Under the pieces are notes generated by a model. It searched no databases. It saw only the letters and a program-made list of their open reading frames with translations, and was not told the origin of the DNA. 35,622 nucleotides of DNA from Lingula anatina (lineage: Eukaryota > Brachiopoda > Lingulata > Lingulida > Lingulidae), in contig NW_019775629.1 of NCBI RefSeq assembly GCF_001039355.2, forward strand, positions 100,144-135,765, in the 5' to 3' direction. A program made the position numbers and the translations under genes. How positions within the stretch are numbered: the stretch's first letter is position 1; every line of letters starts with the position of its first letter. Below are positions 1 through 11,469 of this stretch, piece by piece.

Positions 1-1128
1 GGCCGCCACAAATACTCTTTTCAATGAAAACCTCTAATATATAGTCCTATAATGGTTTAAAATATCATTTTATTGCTGGAAAATATCATGCTATGAATGA
101 ATTATCAATATCCGCTTCTACATGTGTATAGAATTCCAAAATGGCCTCCAAAAGTAAAATAAGCAGTCTACTTACTCAAAATATGCAGTAGTTTTGTGAA
201 ATCATCAAGCACTTACAATTACAAGCATAAAAAAAATTGGCACAGTTGTGGAGAACATGATTCTAAGCAACATTGGATATAGGGGCATGTCTGAAAATTC
301 CAATATGGCAGTCAATTTCAATATGGCCCCCAAAATACCCTTTCAAGGTTAAAGTTATTTGTATAGTCTTTGATGAAAATATCATCTAATGGTTAGAAAA
401 TACCATAGTATGTATGTAGCATCAGTATCTGCCATTTTAGGTTTTAAAATTCCAAAATGGCCTCCAAAAGTCAGTGGGCCACAGGTATTGAATTGTAATC
501 ACTCGTGAAAAGGCACGTGGGCTTTGCAACTACCTGTATAATCAGCATATTCCTACTTGTGCAGGAGCTATTCTACAGAGTTTGTAAAAAAGCATCAAGC
601 ATGATACATTTATTATGTCCTGAAAACAGTCCTTCTTTTGCTAAACCAAAATAAGTAGTTTGACTTTTTGCTCTGGATTCTCATTTAGACCAATTCCCAG
701 TTAGCAATCTACTTATATGGCACTCATGGGTGACTCCCCCTTTCTAAGAAAAAAAAGTATCGTGCAAAATCCATAAAATGTGAAAGAAACACAAAAATAA
801 CTTAGCCCCAAAGAGGCAAATATAAAAAAAGCTTGGGGTGTACCAATTTTGTCTGTTGGTTATGATTCTTCAGCTAGCTCAGTGCATGGCGCTTCACCAA
901 ATGCTCACAAATATAACAAAAATGACAGCTAATCAAACATACAGGTCTCAACAATTTGGTGTAGTGCATTCATAAAGTACTAAAAGCAGGGGCACATTTG
1001 AACTCGGTAATCTTATGATGTTATCTTGTGCTTCAAAAGTAAATTAGAAAAGCTTCTAATTTCAAGAAATGGATTTAGTACATTTGCAGTAATGGTTACC
1101 TAGAATTTAGTGAAAATTTACGAGCAAA
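1..1128 (+). repeat. Left arm of a long near-perfect inverted repeat
   Basis: This segment is the reverse complement of 2596-3723. Position i pairs with position 3724-i along the whole arm, so there is no net insertion or deletion. By eye I found only about four mismatches (for example near 115, 864, 903 and 1057). The arm begins at the first base of the window and may extend beyond it. It holds degenerate subrepeats with the recurring phrases CCAAAATGGCCTCCAAAA and CATGTCTGAAAATTCCAATA. No coding potential was recognised. It could be a foldback-type transposon or a recent inverted duplication. Confidence 0.93.
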
Positions 1129-2595
1129 AAACTACAAGCATGGCATTTGGCACAGTTGTAAAACGGGATTCGAAGCATTTTGGATATATGGCCATGTCTA
1201 AAAGTTCCAATATATGGCCCCCAAATCCAATATGGCCGCCACACATACCCGTTCAAATTAAAACTTCAAGTATATAATCCTATAATAGCTTAAGATTACA
1301 TGGTTAAACAAAACTATGGTATGCATGAAGTATCAATATTTGCTTCTTTAGGTGTATAGAAATCCAAAATGGCCTCCAAAAATTAGAAAACAGACCACTC
1401 ACAGCAGCAGTATGGTGAAGTCATCATGCATTTAAAACTACAAGCATGAAAATTGGCACAATTGTAGAGAACAGGATTCTAAGCAATTTTTTTATATAGG
1501 GACATGTCTGAAAATTCTAATATGGCCACTAAAACCCTTTGAAAGTAAACATTCTACTTAATAATCTGACTTATAACAATCTTTAATCTTTTTTCATTTG
1601 AAAACAGAGCTCAGTTTAGATGAATTATCAAAAACCGCTCCTTTAGTTACATTAAGATCCAAATGACCATAAAAAGTGGAACAGGACTCCTTTTGGTCTA
1701 GTTGTGACACCACATGCAGCAATTATGTAAATGCCAAGGATATGAAAATATCAAGGTATTTTCACAAATAAGTTTTCAAGTAGGTGTTGCACATTTTATG
1801 GGTGATCAACCTATTACTTTAGTAAATGGACAATATCTCAACAGAGGATAACAGCTAGCTACACCGAAATTTCTACTTATTTGGTTGAATAATTTTCATT
1901 CATTTATGTGTGCCTAGCTTTAGTTGTGTTTCCCTCAGCTTTCCCAGAATTTGCCTAAAGCTATAGCTTCTACATGTAATCCACTTTCCCCAACAAAATA
2001 CCAAGAGGCATTGGTCATTTTTAACACCAGAAAGCATCAGTTTACATGCATGAGGGGCAATAAGAATATGAAAGTGTGGTAGGGCATATAAGTACATGTA
2101 GGCTACTAGTGTGAACCCATATAGGACCAGTCTTCCAGTGCTTCTGACTCCCCCCTCACCACAGTTAGCAATTGCACACATAACTACAAACAAATGTGGT
2201 AGGAGCTACCTGTGAAAGGTAAGTTTTGTTACCTGGGTAAGTGAATACTCTCCATGGCTTCATTCTGGATTGTCCCACAGAGTCAATGATGCCGGAAATC
2301 TCGATGAATTTTTACCTTTCAAAGTCCATATTGCACTAATTTCTTGGTATAATTCTCAGAATACACCCTGAATTTTTGAAGCTTTATATGTATTAACTTT
2401 CTGAAGCATTTTAATTCCATATTATCATGTTCATTTATTTGAAAGTATAAGTTTATAACTAAACAAGTTGCCGAATGATCAAATGAAAACCAAAGTTTGG
2501 CGTCTACCAGTACTTCTTTTTAGTGCACGAAGTTTGAAGGCTGCAATGCAACTCTTGGATACAGCACGTATCAACACCTGCCCTCTGTTTATTTC
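1129..2595. other. Spacer (loop) of the inverted repeat with more degenerate subrepeats
   Basis: The 1467-bp segment between the arms. Its first ~430 bases carry further diverged copies of the subrepeat found in the arms: 1233-1298 resembles 1-66, and 1358-1460 resembles 140-240. Each copy contains a phrase like TTGGCACAGTTGT followed about 50 bases later by a CATGTCTGAAAATTC-type phrase, giving a unit of roughly 310 bases. The rest (about 1560-2595) is AT-rich with no long open frame that looks real and no recognised transposase. Confidence 0.6.
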
Positions 2596-3723
2596 TTTGC
2601 TCGTAAATTTTCACTAAATTCTAGGTAACCATTACTGCAAATGTACTAAATCCATTTCTTGAAATTTGAAGCTTTTCTAATTTACTTTTGAAGCACAAGA
2701 TAACATCATAAGATTACCGAGTTCAAATGTGCCCCTGCTTTTAGTACTTTATGAATGCACTACACCAAATTGTTGAGACCTGTATGTTTGATTAGCTGTC
2801 ATTTTTGTTATATTTGTGAGCATTTGATGAAGCGCCATGCACTGAGCTAGCTGAAGAATCATAACCAACAGAAAAAATTGGTACACCCCAAGCTTTTTTT
2901 ATATTTGCCTCTTTGGGGCTAAGTTATTTTTGTGTTTCTTTCACATTTTATGGATTTTGCACGATACTTTTTTTTCTTAGAAAGGGGGAGTCACCCATGA
3001 GTGCCATATAAGTAGATTGCTAACTGGGAATTGGTCTAAATGAGAATCCAGAGCAAAAAGTCAAACTACTTATTTTGGTTTAGCAAAAGAAGGACTGTTT
3101 TCAGGACATAATAAATGTATCATGCTTGATGCTTTTTTACAAACTCTGTAGAATAGCTCCTGCACAAGTAGGAATATGCTGATTATACAGGTAGTTGCAA
3201 AGCCCACGTGCCTTTTCACGAGTGATTACAATTCAATACCTGTGGCCCACTGACTTTTGGAGGCCATTTTGGAATTTTAAAACCTAAAATGGCAGATACT
3301 GATGCTACATACATACTATGGTATTTTCTAACCATTAGATGATATTTTCATCAAAGACTATACAAATAACTTTAACCTTGAAAGGGTATTTTGGGGGCCA
3401 TATTGAAATTGACTGCCATATTGGAATTTTCAGACATGCCCCTATATCCAATGTTGCTTAGAATCATGTTCTCCACAACTGTGCCAATTTTTTTTATGCT
3501 TGTAATTGTAAGTGCTTGATGATTTCACAAAACTACTGCATATTTTGAGTAAGTAGACTGCTTATTTTACTTTTGGAGGCCATTTTGGAATTCTATACAC
3601 ATGTAGAAGCGGGTATTGATAATTCATTCATAGCATGATATTTTCCAGCAATAAAATGATATTTTAAACCATTATAGGACTATATATTAGAGGTTTTCAT
3701 TGAAAAGAGTATTTGTGGCGGCC
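2596..3723 (-). repeat. Right arm of the long inverted repeat
   Basis: Reverse complement of 1-1128 at about 99.6% identity by eye. The inner edge is TTTGCTCG at 2596-2603, pairing with CGAGCAAA at 1121-1128. Beyond the outer edge, 3724-3830 continues with an inverted, diverged copy of the same subrepeat family, so the repeat field is larger than the paired arms. Confidence 0.93.
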
Positions 3724-3906
3724 ATATTGGATTTGGCGGCCATATTGGAATTTCCAGACATGCCCATATATCCAAAATTGCTTAGAATTTCATTCTCTAC
3801 CACTGTGCCAAATTTCATGCTTGTAGGTAAAAAAATGCACCATTCACCCTTTTTTCTGCACCAAATTCTTGGACTATAGTGGAGAGTTCTGTTCATAGCT
3901 CTCATA

Positions 3907-4170
3907 GACTTGGTTCACATCCCTAGATCGATCTGACAAGATCGGTCCATCTCCACGGGGTTTCTTGCTAAATTGCATTTAGCTTAAGTGGCTTAGATCT
4001 CTAACACGCCTGCTAAAGCTGCTAGTTTATTACCCCTATTTTTTTACCCCTATCAGCTTTACAGTAGGCGTGACAGATATCTAAGCCGCGTAAGTTAATT
4101 GCACATTAAACGAGAATCCCCTTGGAGATAGTTCGTTCCAAAGTTAGTACGATAGGGTCTGGGAATGGTC
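3907..4170. mobile_element. MITE-like element with degenerate terminal inverted repeats (copy 1)
   Basis: The two ends are imperfect inverted repeats: CATCTCCACGGGGTTTCT near the left corresponds to the reverse complement of CGAGAATCCCCTTGGAGATA near the right. The interior (CAGCTTTACAGTAGGCGTGA, then ATATCTAAGCCG and AAGTTAATTGCAC) resembles the element at 30941-31134. Flanking triplets are ATA and TTA. A Harbinger-type 3-bp TWA target is possible but the triplets do not match. No coding capacity. Confidence 0.5.
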
Positions 4171-7100
4171 TTATATTAGTTGTGTTACTTGTGTGTCGAC
4201 GATTGATCAACGTTATATTTGGTAGATTTAACCTCACGAGTTCACGCAATTCTTGTGAAAAGAATAACGATCAAAATGCAAACATTGAGAATTAATTGTA
4301 TGGAAACTCTGTGAAATAATAATGATTGTAACAGTTGTTGCAAATAAACACTGCATCAATAAAGAACAAAGCAAGTCAATAACTTGTGAATGTTCCCTTA
4401 CAATTTAGACTAGAGATAATATAAACTGTGTTCACCTATGACCTGCGGGCCAGGGCTAGCAGGCGTGCGGTAAGCTGTGAACACCCTGGGTATAACAACT
4501 CCATGGACGGACCCAGAATTATTTGAAGGAGGTCTGCGGATGCGAAGCCGATCCTCCCCCTCCCCCCTCCCCCCTCCCTACACTTGGCGTGTGGTTCGGG
4601 ACCGCTGGAGGGCCCCGAAAAATTTTGGTACTTTAGAGGGCGAGCGGTGCCAATCAGTAGGGGTTACAACTACCGTATGATTCAGCTAGTCAAAATGTTA
4701 ATTTCAAGAGGGGACCAGAAATCGAAGGGGGGGGGTGGGGGGTGGTAAGGATCCCCCTGACCCTCCTCTCTAAATCAGCCACTGATCCCTAAATATTCAC
4801 GTGTCAGCTGTCCAATCCTCAACCCTCACAACTAGACCTTTTTATAAACACAGCAGTCCAGGTGGTTGGTAAGCGGGGTCCATATGACGATCGCTGTTCT
4901 TGCTCTTACCAGATCCTAACGATTTTCACATAGCGTTAACTGTTTAAAGCATGTCTGTCCGCCCACTGTAAGTCTAGTCCACAGACAACTGACATTCGTC
5001 ACACCTTTCTCCTTCATTAAGAGAGAGGCCGTTTTTTTTTCTCCCAGTGCCATTCATGCAAACTCTACACGTAGATTGTGTTTCACGCCTCAACTAGCGG
5101 AGAAACCCATTCTTCCCTGTAAGTAGTTTGCCTCTTCTATGCATAAAAAACTAAGTCATCTCTTCCTCAATAAATGATTACTCTAAACCGCTGGCAGGGA
5201 CTTGAACCTGTTTTTTTTTAGCTTTTAATTATATTTATATTGTAGTGTTTTGATGGAGACTTAAAATAGTACAGCTAGGGTCTAGTTATAGTCAACGGAC
5301 GATTAAATCGATTTACCAGTGTTTGATTTTATGAGTCAGTGTTATCTCTATTCCTGTACAGAGGTCGGTGTCTGAAGATATTACACTGCACATTTGACAG
5401 TTAAATTGACAGTTTATTAACTTTATCAACTACGGACGCAAATGATAGGTGTAAATCTTGGCGCACATTTTTTGGGGGGCAACGTTGACTTTGATATTGG
5501 CAATTATTTATTTCCTTTCTCTGCAGGCAGTATCACCTAATATTTGAAACATTGAAGGTGTGTGGAGCGCAGCAAAAACAAGCGAGATATAGCGAGATTC
5601 AGCCACAACCAAGCCATGTCTCTAATTTTCTCCTCAGTTCTCTCAAGACGAGCACCACCCTAGACTAAAAACCGTAACGACGGCCAAACTGATTTGATGG
5701 ACGACCCAGTGTGAGTCTTTTATTTTTATCAGACTATCCAGTGTAAATGTAAATGTAAGCCCAAAATTCCGGTCCAAAGTCGTCCTTGTCTGCACATGCT
5801 TGTCCTTAAGAATAGTACCGCTAAAGAAGGAAAGGTTGATAAAGCGAAACCACAGTCCTACGAGGAAACACTTCCATATTATATGAATCATAATGATTCG
5901 CCTTCCATACACCAGTTTTCTGGCTAAAGATTTAGAAGTTACAATTAACAGTGAAATATCACATAGCAATTTGCACAATTGTTTTCTTAAATTGTACATT
6001 TTTTAATAAGAGGATTAAGCTATTGTCTAGCCTATTAGCTTAAATCTAGACATCGTATATCCTGATTAATAGCAAACTCAGAGGTGAACTAAACTGAAGC
6101 CGCACTCACCTCACCCTGACCGACTTAGACTACGGTTAGTATGCAGACCGCGTAGTGGTAAAGTTAATATAAAAATACAGTCTTCCAATCCAATCTTCAC
6201 ATCTCTGTTGACACTTACCTTACCTGAACTGTGCGCTGCATTTTCTACCTCAGCGCTTTAGCAAATGTAGCATTGTTCCTGAGTAAATGTATTTTTCAAA
6301 AGAAATGAGGCCTTATTATGTCGCTCTTTCTTTACGTTGACTCAGGTTTCTATTCACAGGCCTGATGTTATTTTGCAATACGTTAAAAATGGAAGGAGTA
6401 CATGTACTATGGCAATTAAGACCTAATATTCACGCTCATATACTTAACCAATCAGGTTAAACGGACTTAAGGTGATTTTTTCCTCTCCTGTTCTATTTCT
6501 TAGCAATACTACCGGTCTCTTGCTGGAGCTGTGCAGACTTAGCTGTGATATGGAGAAAACTCTTCTCAGTCAGAGACCATCCCGACTAAGAGTGAATATG
6601 ATTATAACGATGATGTTAACACTCGATATAACATCAAATATGAAACATTGACTTAGTGAATAAACTGGGCTGCTTTTGATGTGGTGATTGTCTTTATGTC
6701 GGTCACGGCATATTGCAGGCAATACTTTCATGAATAGTTTACCTTGTTACGTATGAAATAAATGGAATAAGTCTAAATTGACTCTCTTGCAATCTCATAC
6801 GAACATAAACGTTTTGTGATATGGCGGGGTCAATTCCAATCGCTATAGCAGCCCACAGTAGATAAAGCTGGTGTGTGTTCCTGAAATAGCATTTCAGTCT
6901 TATCTCTCAGCCCTAGCTTTGTCAACTGCAACCTGCAGCTGTGATAGTCGATTTTAGGTTTGATGAACGCGTCGTGTTGTACATGTGTCTTCTGCTGTCT
7001 ACACTGTGTATTAAGGTTAACACCGGAATGTCGTAATAACTAAAGATTAACTGTGTATACAGTGTGAATGCTCTGATTTATAAAGAAACTTAAATAAACA

Positions 7101-10100
7101 GCGCACTGTATTACAATGTACCGACTATACTAACTCTTATTATCAGCACGATTTAACATTGGGTCAATTTTACACTTACGAACGCGGCGATCCTTCACGT
7201 GTGCCACTCCTTGACATTTAAGATTGTATAATGTGGTGGAAGATGTACAGGTAGCAAAGACGCCCTACGAGACAAAGAGAAAATAATGGAAACACTCCGA
7301 GCAGTTGACGTTAACATATGATAGTCATATCAACTATTATATTAACTTACCTTATTCGGGTCACAGACAAACCAAAATATATTCACATGATGTTGGTCAA
7401 AAGTTGGTTAAATCTGCTGTCACCCTGATTATCACGTGAATACAGATAGAGGTCCTAGTTAATCCTCCTAACCGTGTTTGTCTACAGGCAATGGGATTAA
7501 TACCTTCAAAGTGTCCCAAAGGCAACATTTGATCATTGATAGGCAGTTATATCACAGCGCGTTCTATGAAATCAAACAATATTTGTAGTTAATGTAGATA
7601 ACAACGCTGCACATACAGTTAGTGACTATACGCCTGTTCACCGTACAATTAACTACCGCGTTCCGTGAATTACCTGCAGATATGAGGAAAATCAATACTG
7701 ACGTCACTGGTGCGACATCATGCGTTCAGGTGTGTTAAACTTTGCCCTACAGCGGAGCAGGCTTGGAGCTTATATAAGAATACATGAACCGTTTGTCATT
7801 TGTGTATAAAAGATGCACGTAGGTTATCACGGCGCATTGCACCTGTATTAAACATTTAAAGCCTGACTTTTAGCAATAGCTTGCATACATGGGAATAGAA
7901 TGAAGAGACGGGGGTCTCGGCCCCCTTTTTTTTAGCACGTCAGTCCCAAGCTGGATTCAGTCTGGAGTATGTTTGCAGATATATCCGATCCTGAATTAGG
8001 TTTAATTAGCACCATGTTTGTCAGATATTACTAGGAATATAAACCTCCTCTCTCTCTATATATATCAGGATGTCTCTTCAGCTTCCAGGAATTGATGTTG
8101 GTGTTCATGATAATGTGTTCATGATTGATAGATATTTGACGTTCAGCCAGGGCTCAGGGGCCCTCAGCCGTTTATGTTGTACAATGTCGGTGCATAGGCG
8201 GGAGCTGGTTGCTGTAATTAACATAGAATAGAAATGTGCGTGCCAAGGAATTGTAGCCAGGAGGGAATGTGATACCTTTATACTATCGCGAAATGGAGAA
8301 TCGGATACAAGAGAAGAAAACCAACTCGCAGAAGTCAGGCAAAGGACCGTAACAGCAAGTCTTGTTATACCCATATAAAATACTGGCTCCCGATCTTGAA
8401 AGTAATAATGGATTTACGATTTAAAGGTTACATTACACTTTGCTACTAAAAGGTTTATACCAATCAAAATATGTTTTTATCAGTTGCACACTGGAGAAAA
8501 ACCGTACATTGTAGCATTCATTATCACAGAACTTATTTTGATTTACAGCACATTCTAGACGAAAGTTGAAAAGAAATGAAACAACACACTTTTTCACTAT
8601 AACGCTACAGAAGTAGATAGCACTTTTCAATTTGCGCACCTGCAGCTTTCAGGGTTGACGTCTCAGGTGCAAGAACTTAGACACCCATTACTGTCTTAAC
8701 ACATTTTAAGGCACTGGCAGCAGGAAAACGGTCACCATTTCTGTCAGCATTGAGAAGTGCCCCCGAGAAAAAACACGTCAATTCAAAACAGGTTGTCACG
8801 AACATTTCGCCAGTCTTGTATGATCCTAAATAAGTACTTATTGAATCATGTAGTTAGTTCTTCAAAGTGTCTCCGAGTATTTCACGCTGCATTCTTATCT
8901 GTGATTTCTGCTGAGGTTTCGGATAGCTTAATAAGTCTTGAGAATGGGTCACTTCATGTAATTATGCCAGGAAAAGTCGAATTTTTCGATATCCAACATA
9001 GGGATGAAACGTTTTGTTTCTTGATTGCGTTAGTTGTGAAAGATGTCACACGTAGCGCAATGGCCCAGAGACGGTATTTAGGAAATAGATGCAGATTTAG
9101 TGTGTCCTGTATACACAGGCCCATACTGTACATCATTACAGGCTTTATAGTGTGCTGGTCAAAGTTAGCCTCGATGTGGAAACGGGAAGTGGTCACGTTA
9201 CCATAGAAACTGATAAAAGCCTGCAGCTCCAGAAGATCCAAGACTGGCGACGTGATTTTTGCACTTTTTCAAAAGGTGCAAAGAAATGATTCACTTATTT
9301 AAAACATTGTGCATAATCCCACGAGTACACTTTACTATTCCATAATACAGGCCAGGTGAATGATCACACCAATTTTGAATCTAAAACTTCTGAATTTCCA
9401 GCCACTCTCGAAATGGAAAATGGGAAATAGTAAATATCACTCATAACGGTAAAAAGAAAAATTCAAAACTCGAGAAACAGGTTTGTAGATAAGAATTTCC
9501 ACCGAAATATTGATAAGATTACCTTGTCTATTAAAGGGAAATTGCTGGATTTTTTTTTGCTTTATTAATGTTAAAAGCGCATCGTATTTTTAAGCAATGT
9601 TTAACATTAACTGGGTACATGTAAATAAATCAAATGTTCTAGACAAGAAACCAATCTACATTTGTTTAATACCAAGGGCCAGATATGGTTTGAAGGGGTT
9701 CGTAAATCACTTCAGTTTTCACCTGTCTCAAATCATGTCATGACTTTTAAAATTAACTCTGAACGACCTTTTTGTAAGAAAGATGTTAAGTCAACTAACC
9801 AGACTTGAACACGGGTCACATATGGTACCGACATTAAGTAAGACATTAACTCCACCTGTGACAATACTGCGTTTCTCGTCGCACCATAAAAACAGTTAAG
9901 AGGTTTTCACCTGCTGCGAAAGCGTGAGGTCCTACATGACCATTTGTGGCGGGGTTTTGTAGAAGGCACAGTGTAGTGTGCGGTGTGGTGGACCAGTGAA
10001 CACGACCAAATTGACAAAGTTTTTGTTATGGTGAATTCATTGCAATTGATGTGATTAAAATAAAAAAAAAGCTTTATCAAAAAATGTAATTTTAAAAAAA

Positions 10101-11304
10101 TTGTTTCACTGGTTTACAGCCAAATGGCGTCTGAGTGACGATCACATATTCAAGACACGAATCATAATTAAAAGCGCGAAATTATTAAAAAAACTATTAT
10201 TAACTCTATATCAACTTTTCTTGAAGAATAATAATATTACGTATATCAAAAATACATGTACATGCTTGCATATGAGGATATATGTACCTACAAATAAAAC
10301 TCCCACATGCCTCGACACAGTCCACCGTTCTTGATTAGACAGTAATCTTTTTACTGGCGCTAAAATTAGCAGGGGGTCATAAAACGTATCGATTAAAATT
10401 TTTATTCCACATAATTAATTTGAGGAATAACGATGACTAATACAGCTGAAGATATAAATATCGTCCGTGATCGTGGACAGTTTTCACAAAAGACAGCAAT
10501 GACTTGATGTAATATTTACAAACCTTTTCCACACTTTAGGTCAGGCATGTCAGGGATGCTGTCACCCTCACATTTAACTGTCTCTTTTCTGTTGATCTTC
10601 CTCTCATAACAAGAGCCATATCTGAATCACCAAACCGACACAGTGTGGTTCAACCAAACTCACTACCGGGAACTATGAGCTCATGTTTTTTTAAAGCTTG
10701 GTGGCTGATTATACCTTCAATATAGTGTACATATCAGTAAATAATACCCAGTCATAAAGAGGGGACCACTACTGTGTCGCCTCCAAGCTAGAGTGCATCA
10801 ATATCCAACGCTTTTGTCGCATTTTATGAATCAGATCCAATGAATGTGAACAATGACATTCATATTTGACAAGCGTTGGATGATGGTCTCATTTCATCAA
10901 AATTTGGCAACAAGATAAAAGCAGTGAAAATTAGACATCAAAGCTTTGCGAATGATGTCATACGGGTTGTTAAAAACCGCTTTAACTGTAAGCAGAGGAT
11001 GTGACACACGTCACGTGACTCTCCTGGCAGCGATCACAGCGCCCCAGGTGTCTTGTCAATAAGTTCAGCATGACAAGCACACTTCTGAACGTACACAACC
11101 TATGTGATGGTGCAAATCGTGAAAAAAACTGTCCGGGAAATGGGAAAACACATCATTAACGGATGAAAAATGGCGGAAGCGAACCTGGTTTTTAAGTCAC
11201 ACTTCTATTGTTCATTTATGACTTCGAACTAAGTTGATGTTGGAGTTCATCCCAGCGGAAATCCCAACAAATGGTTCACCGAAAAAAGTAATGGACGCAT
11301 CAAG
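4171..11304. other. Intergenic region, no supportable gene
   Basis: About 7.1 kb with only short open frames on both strands. None shows a domain, a signal peptide with plausible splice partners, or any recognised similarity, and I treat them as chance. Local features are low-complexity C/T and G tracts near 4552-4745, a CT then TA microsatellite near 8049-8066, and an isolated TATAAAAG at 7805-7812 with no coding exon recognised downstream. The distal upstream regulatory DNA of gene 1 would lie at the right end. Confidence 0.6.
4552..4745. repeat. C/T-rich and G-rich low-complexity tracts
   Basis: A pyrimidine tract of repeated CCCCCCT units lies at 4552-4579, and a G-rich run with nine consecutive G residues at 4727-4745. 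They sit inside a stretch beginning ATGGACGGACCC and ending near CAGCCACTGATCC. That arrangement could be the remnant of a small non-autonomous element, but I could not define its ends. Confidence 0.4.
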
Positions 11305-11312
11305 TATAAAAG
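11305..11312 (+). promoter_or_regulatory. Candidate TATA box for the AA15 LPMO gene
   Basis: TATAAAAG lies 158 bases upstream of the ATG at 11470. With a start site 25-30 bases downstream, the 5' untranslated region would be about 130 bases with no intervening intron needed. The assignment rests on motif and distance only. Confidence 0.4.
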
Positions 11313-11469
11313 ATCCCTGATGCCGAATTTTTAAAAGACCTTTTGTTAAGTATCGTAGCTCATCTATTATGTACCTGGATCGTGGTAATTAAATATCATA
11401 TAGAGGACATTTCTTGACAGAAGCCAATCCTAAAAAAAACTTACAGAACGAAACCGTAATCAAACAACA

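Noticed and set aside
1900-2193. Minus-strand open frame of 97 codons inside the inverted-repeat spacer
   Set aside because: No resemblance to a transposase or other mobile-element protein; probably chance.
5185-5215. tRNA-like B box on the minus strand (GGTTCAAGTCC)
   Set aside because: The T-arm stem does not pair properly and no anticodon arm or A box follows. At best it is a worn fragment of a tRNA-derived SINE.
5643-5999. Minus-strand open frame of 118 codons
   Set aside because: Composition and content look random and no domain is visible; the length is within chance for a 35-kb AT-rich window.
7805-7812. TATAAAAG as a promoter
   Set aside because: No coding exon or splice signals with a credible product were found downstream before gene 1, about 3.7 kb away.
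8757-9206. Open frame of about 149 codons on the plus strand
   Set aside because: It begins at GTG rather than ATG, overlaps a similar-sized minus-strand frame, and shows no signal peptide, domain or plausible splice partners.
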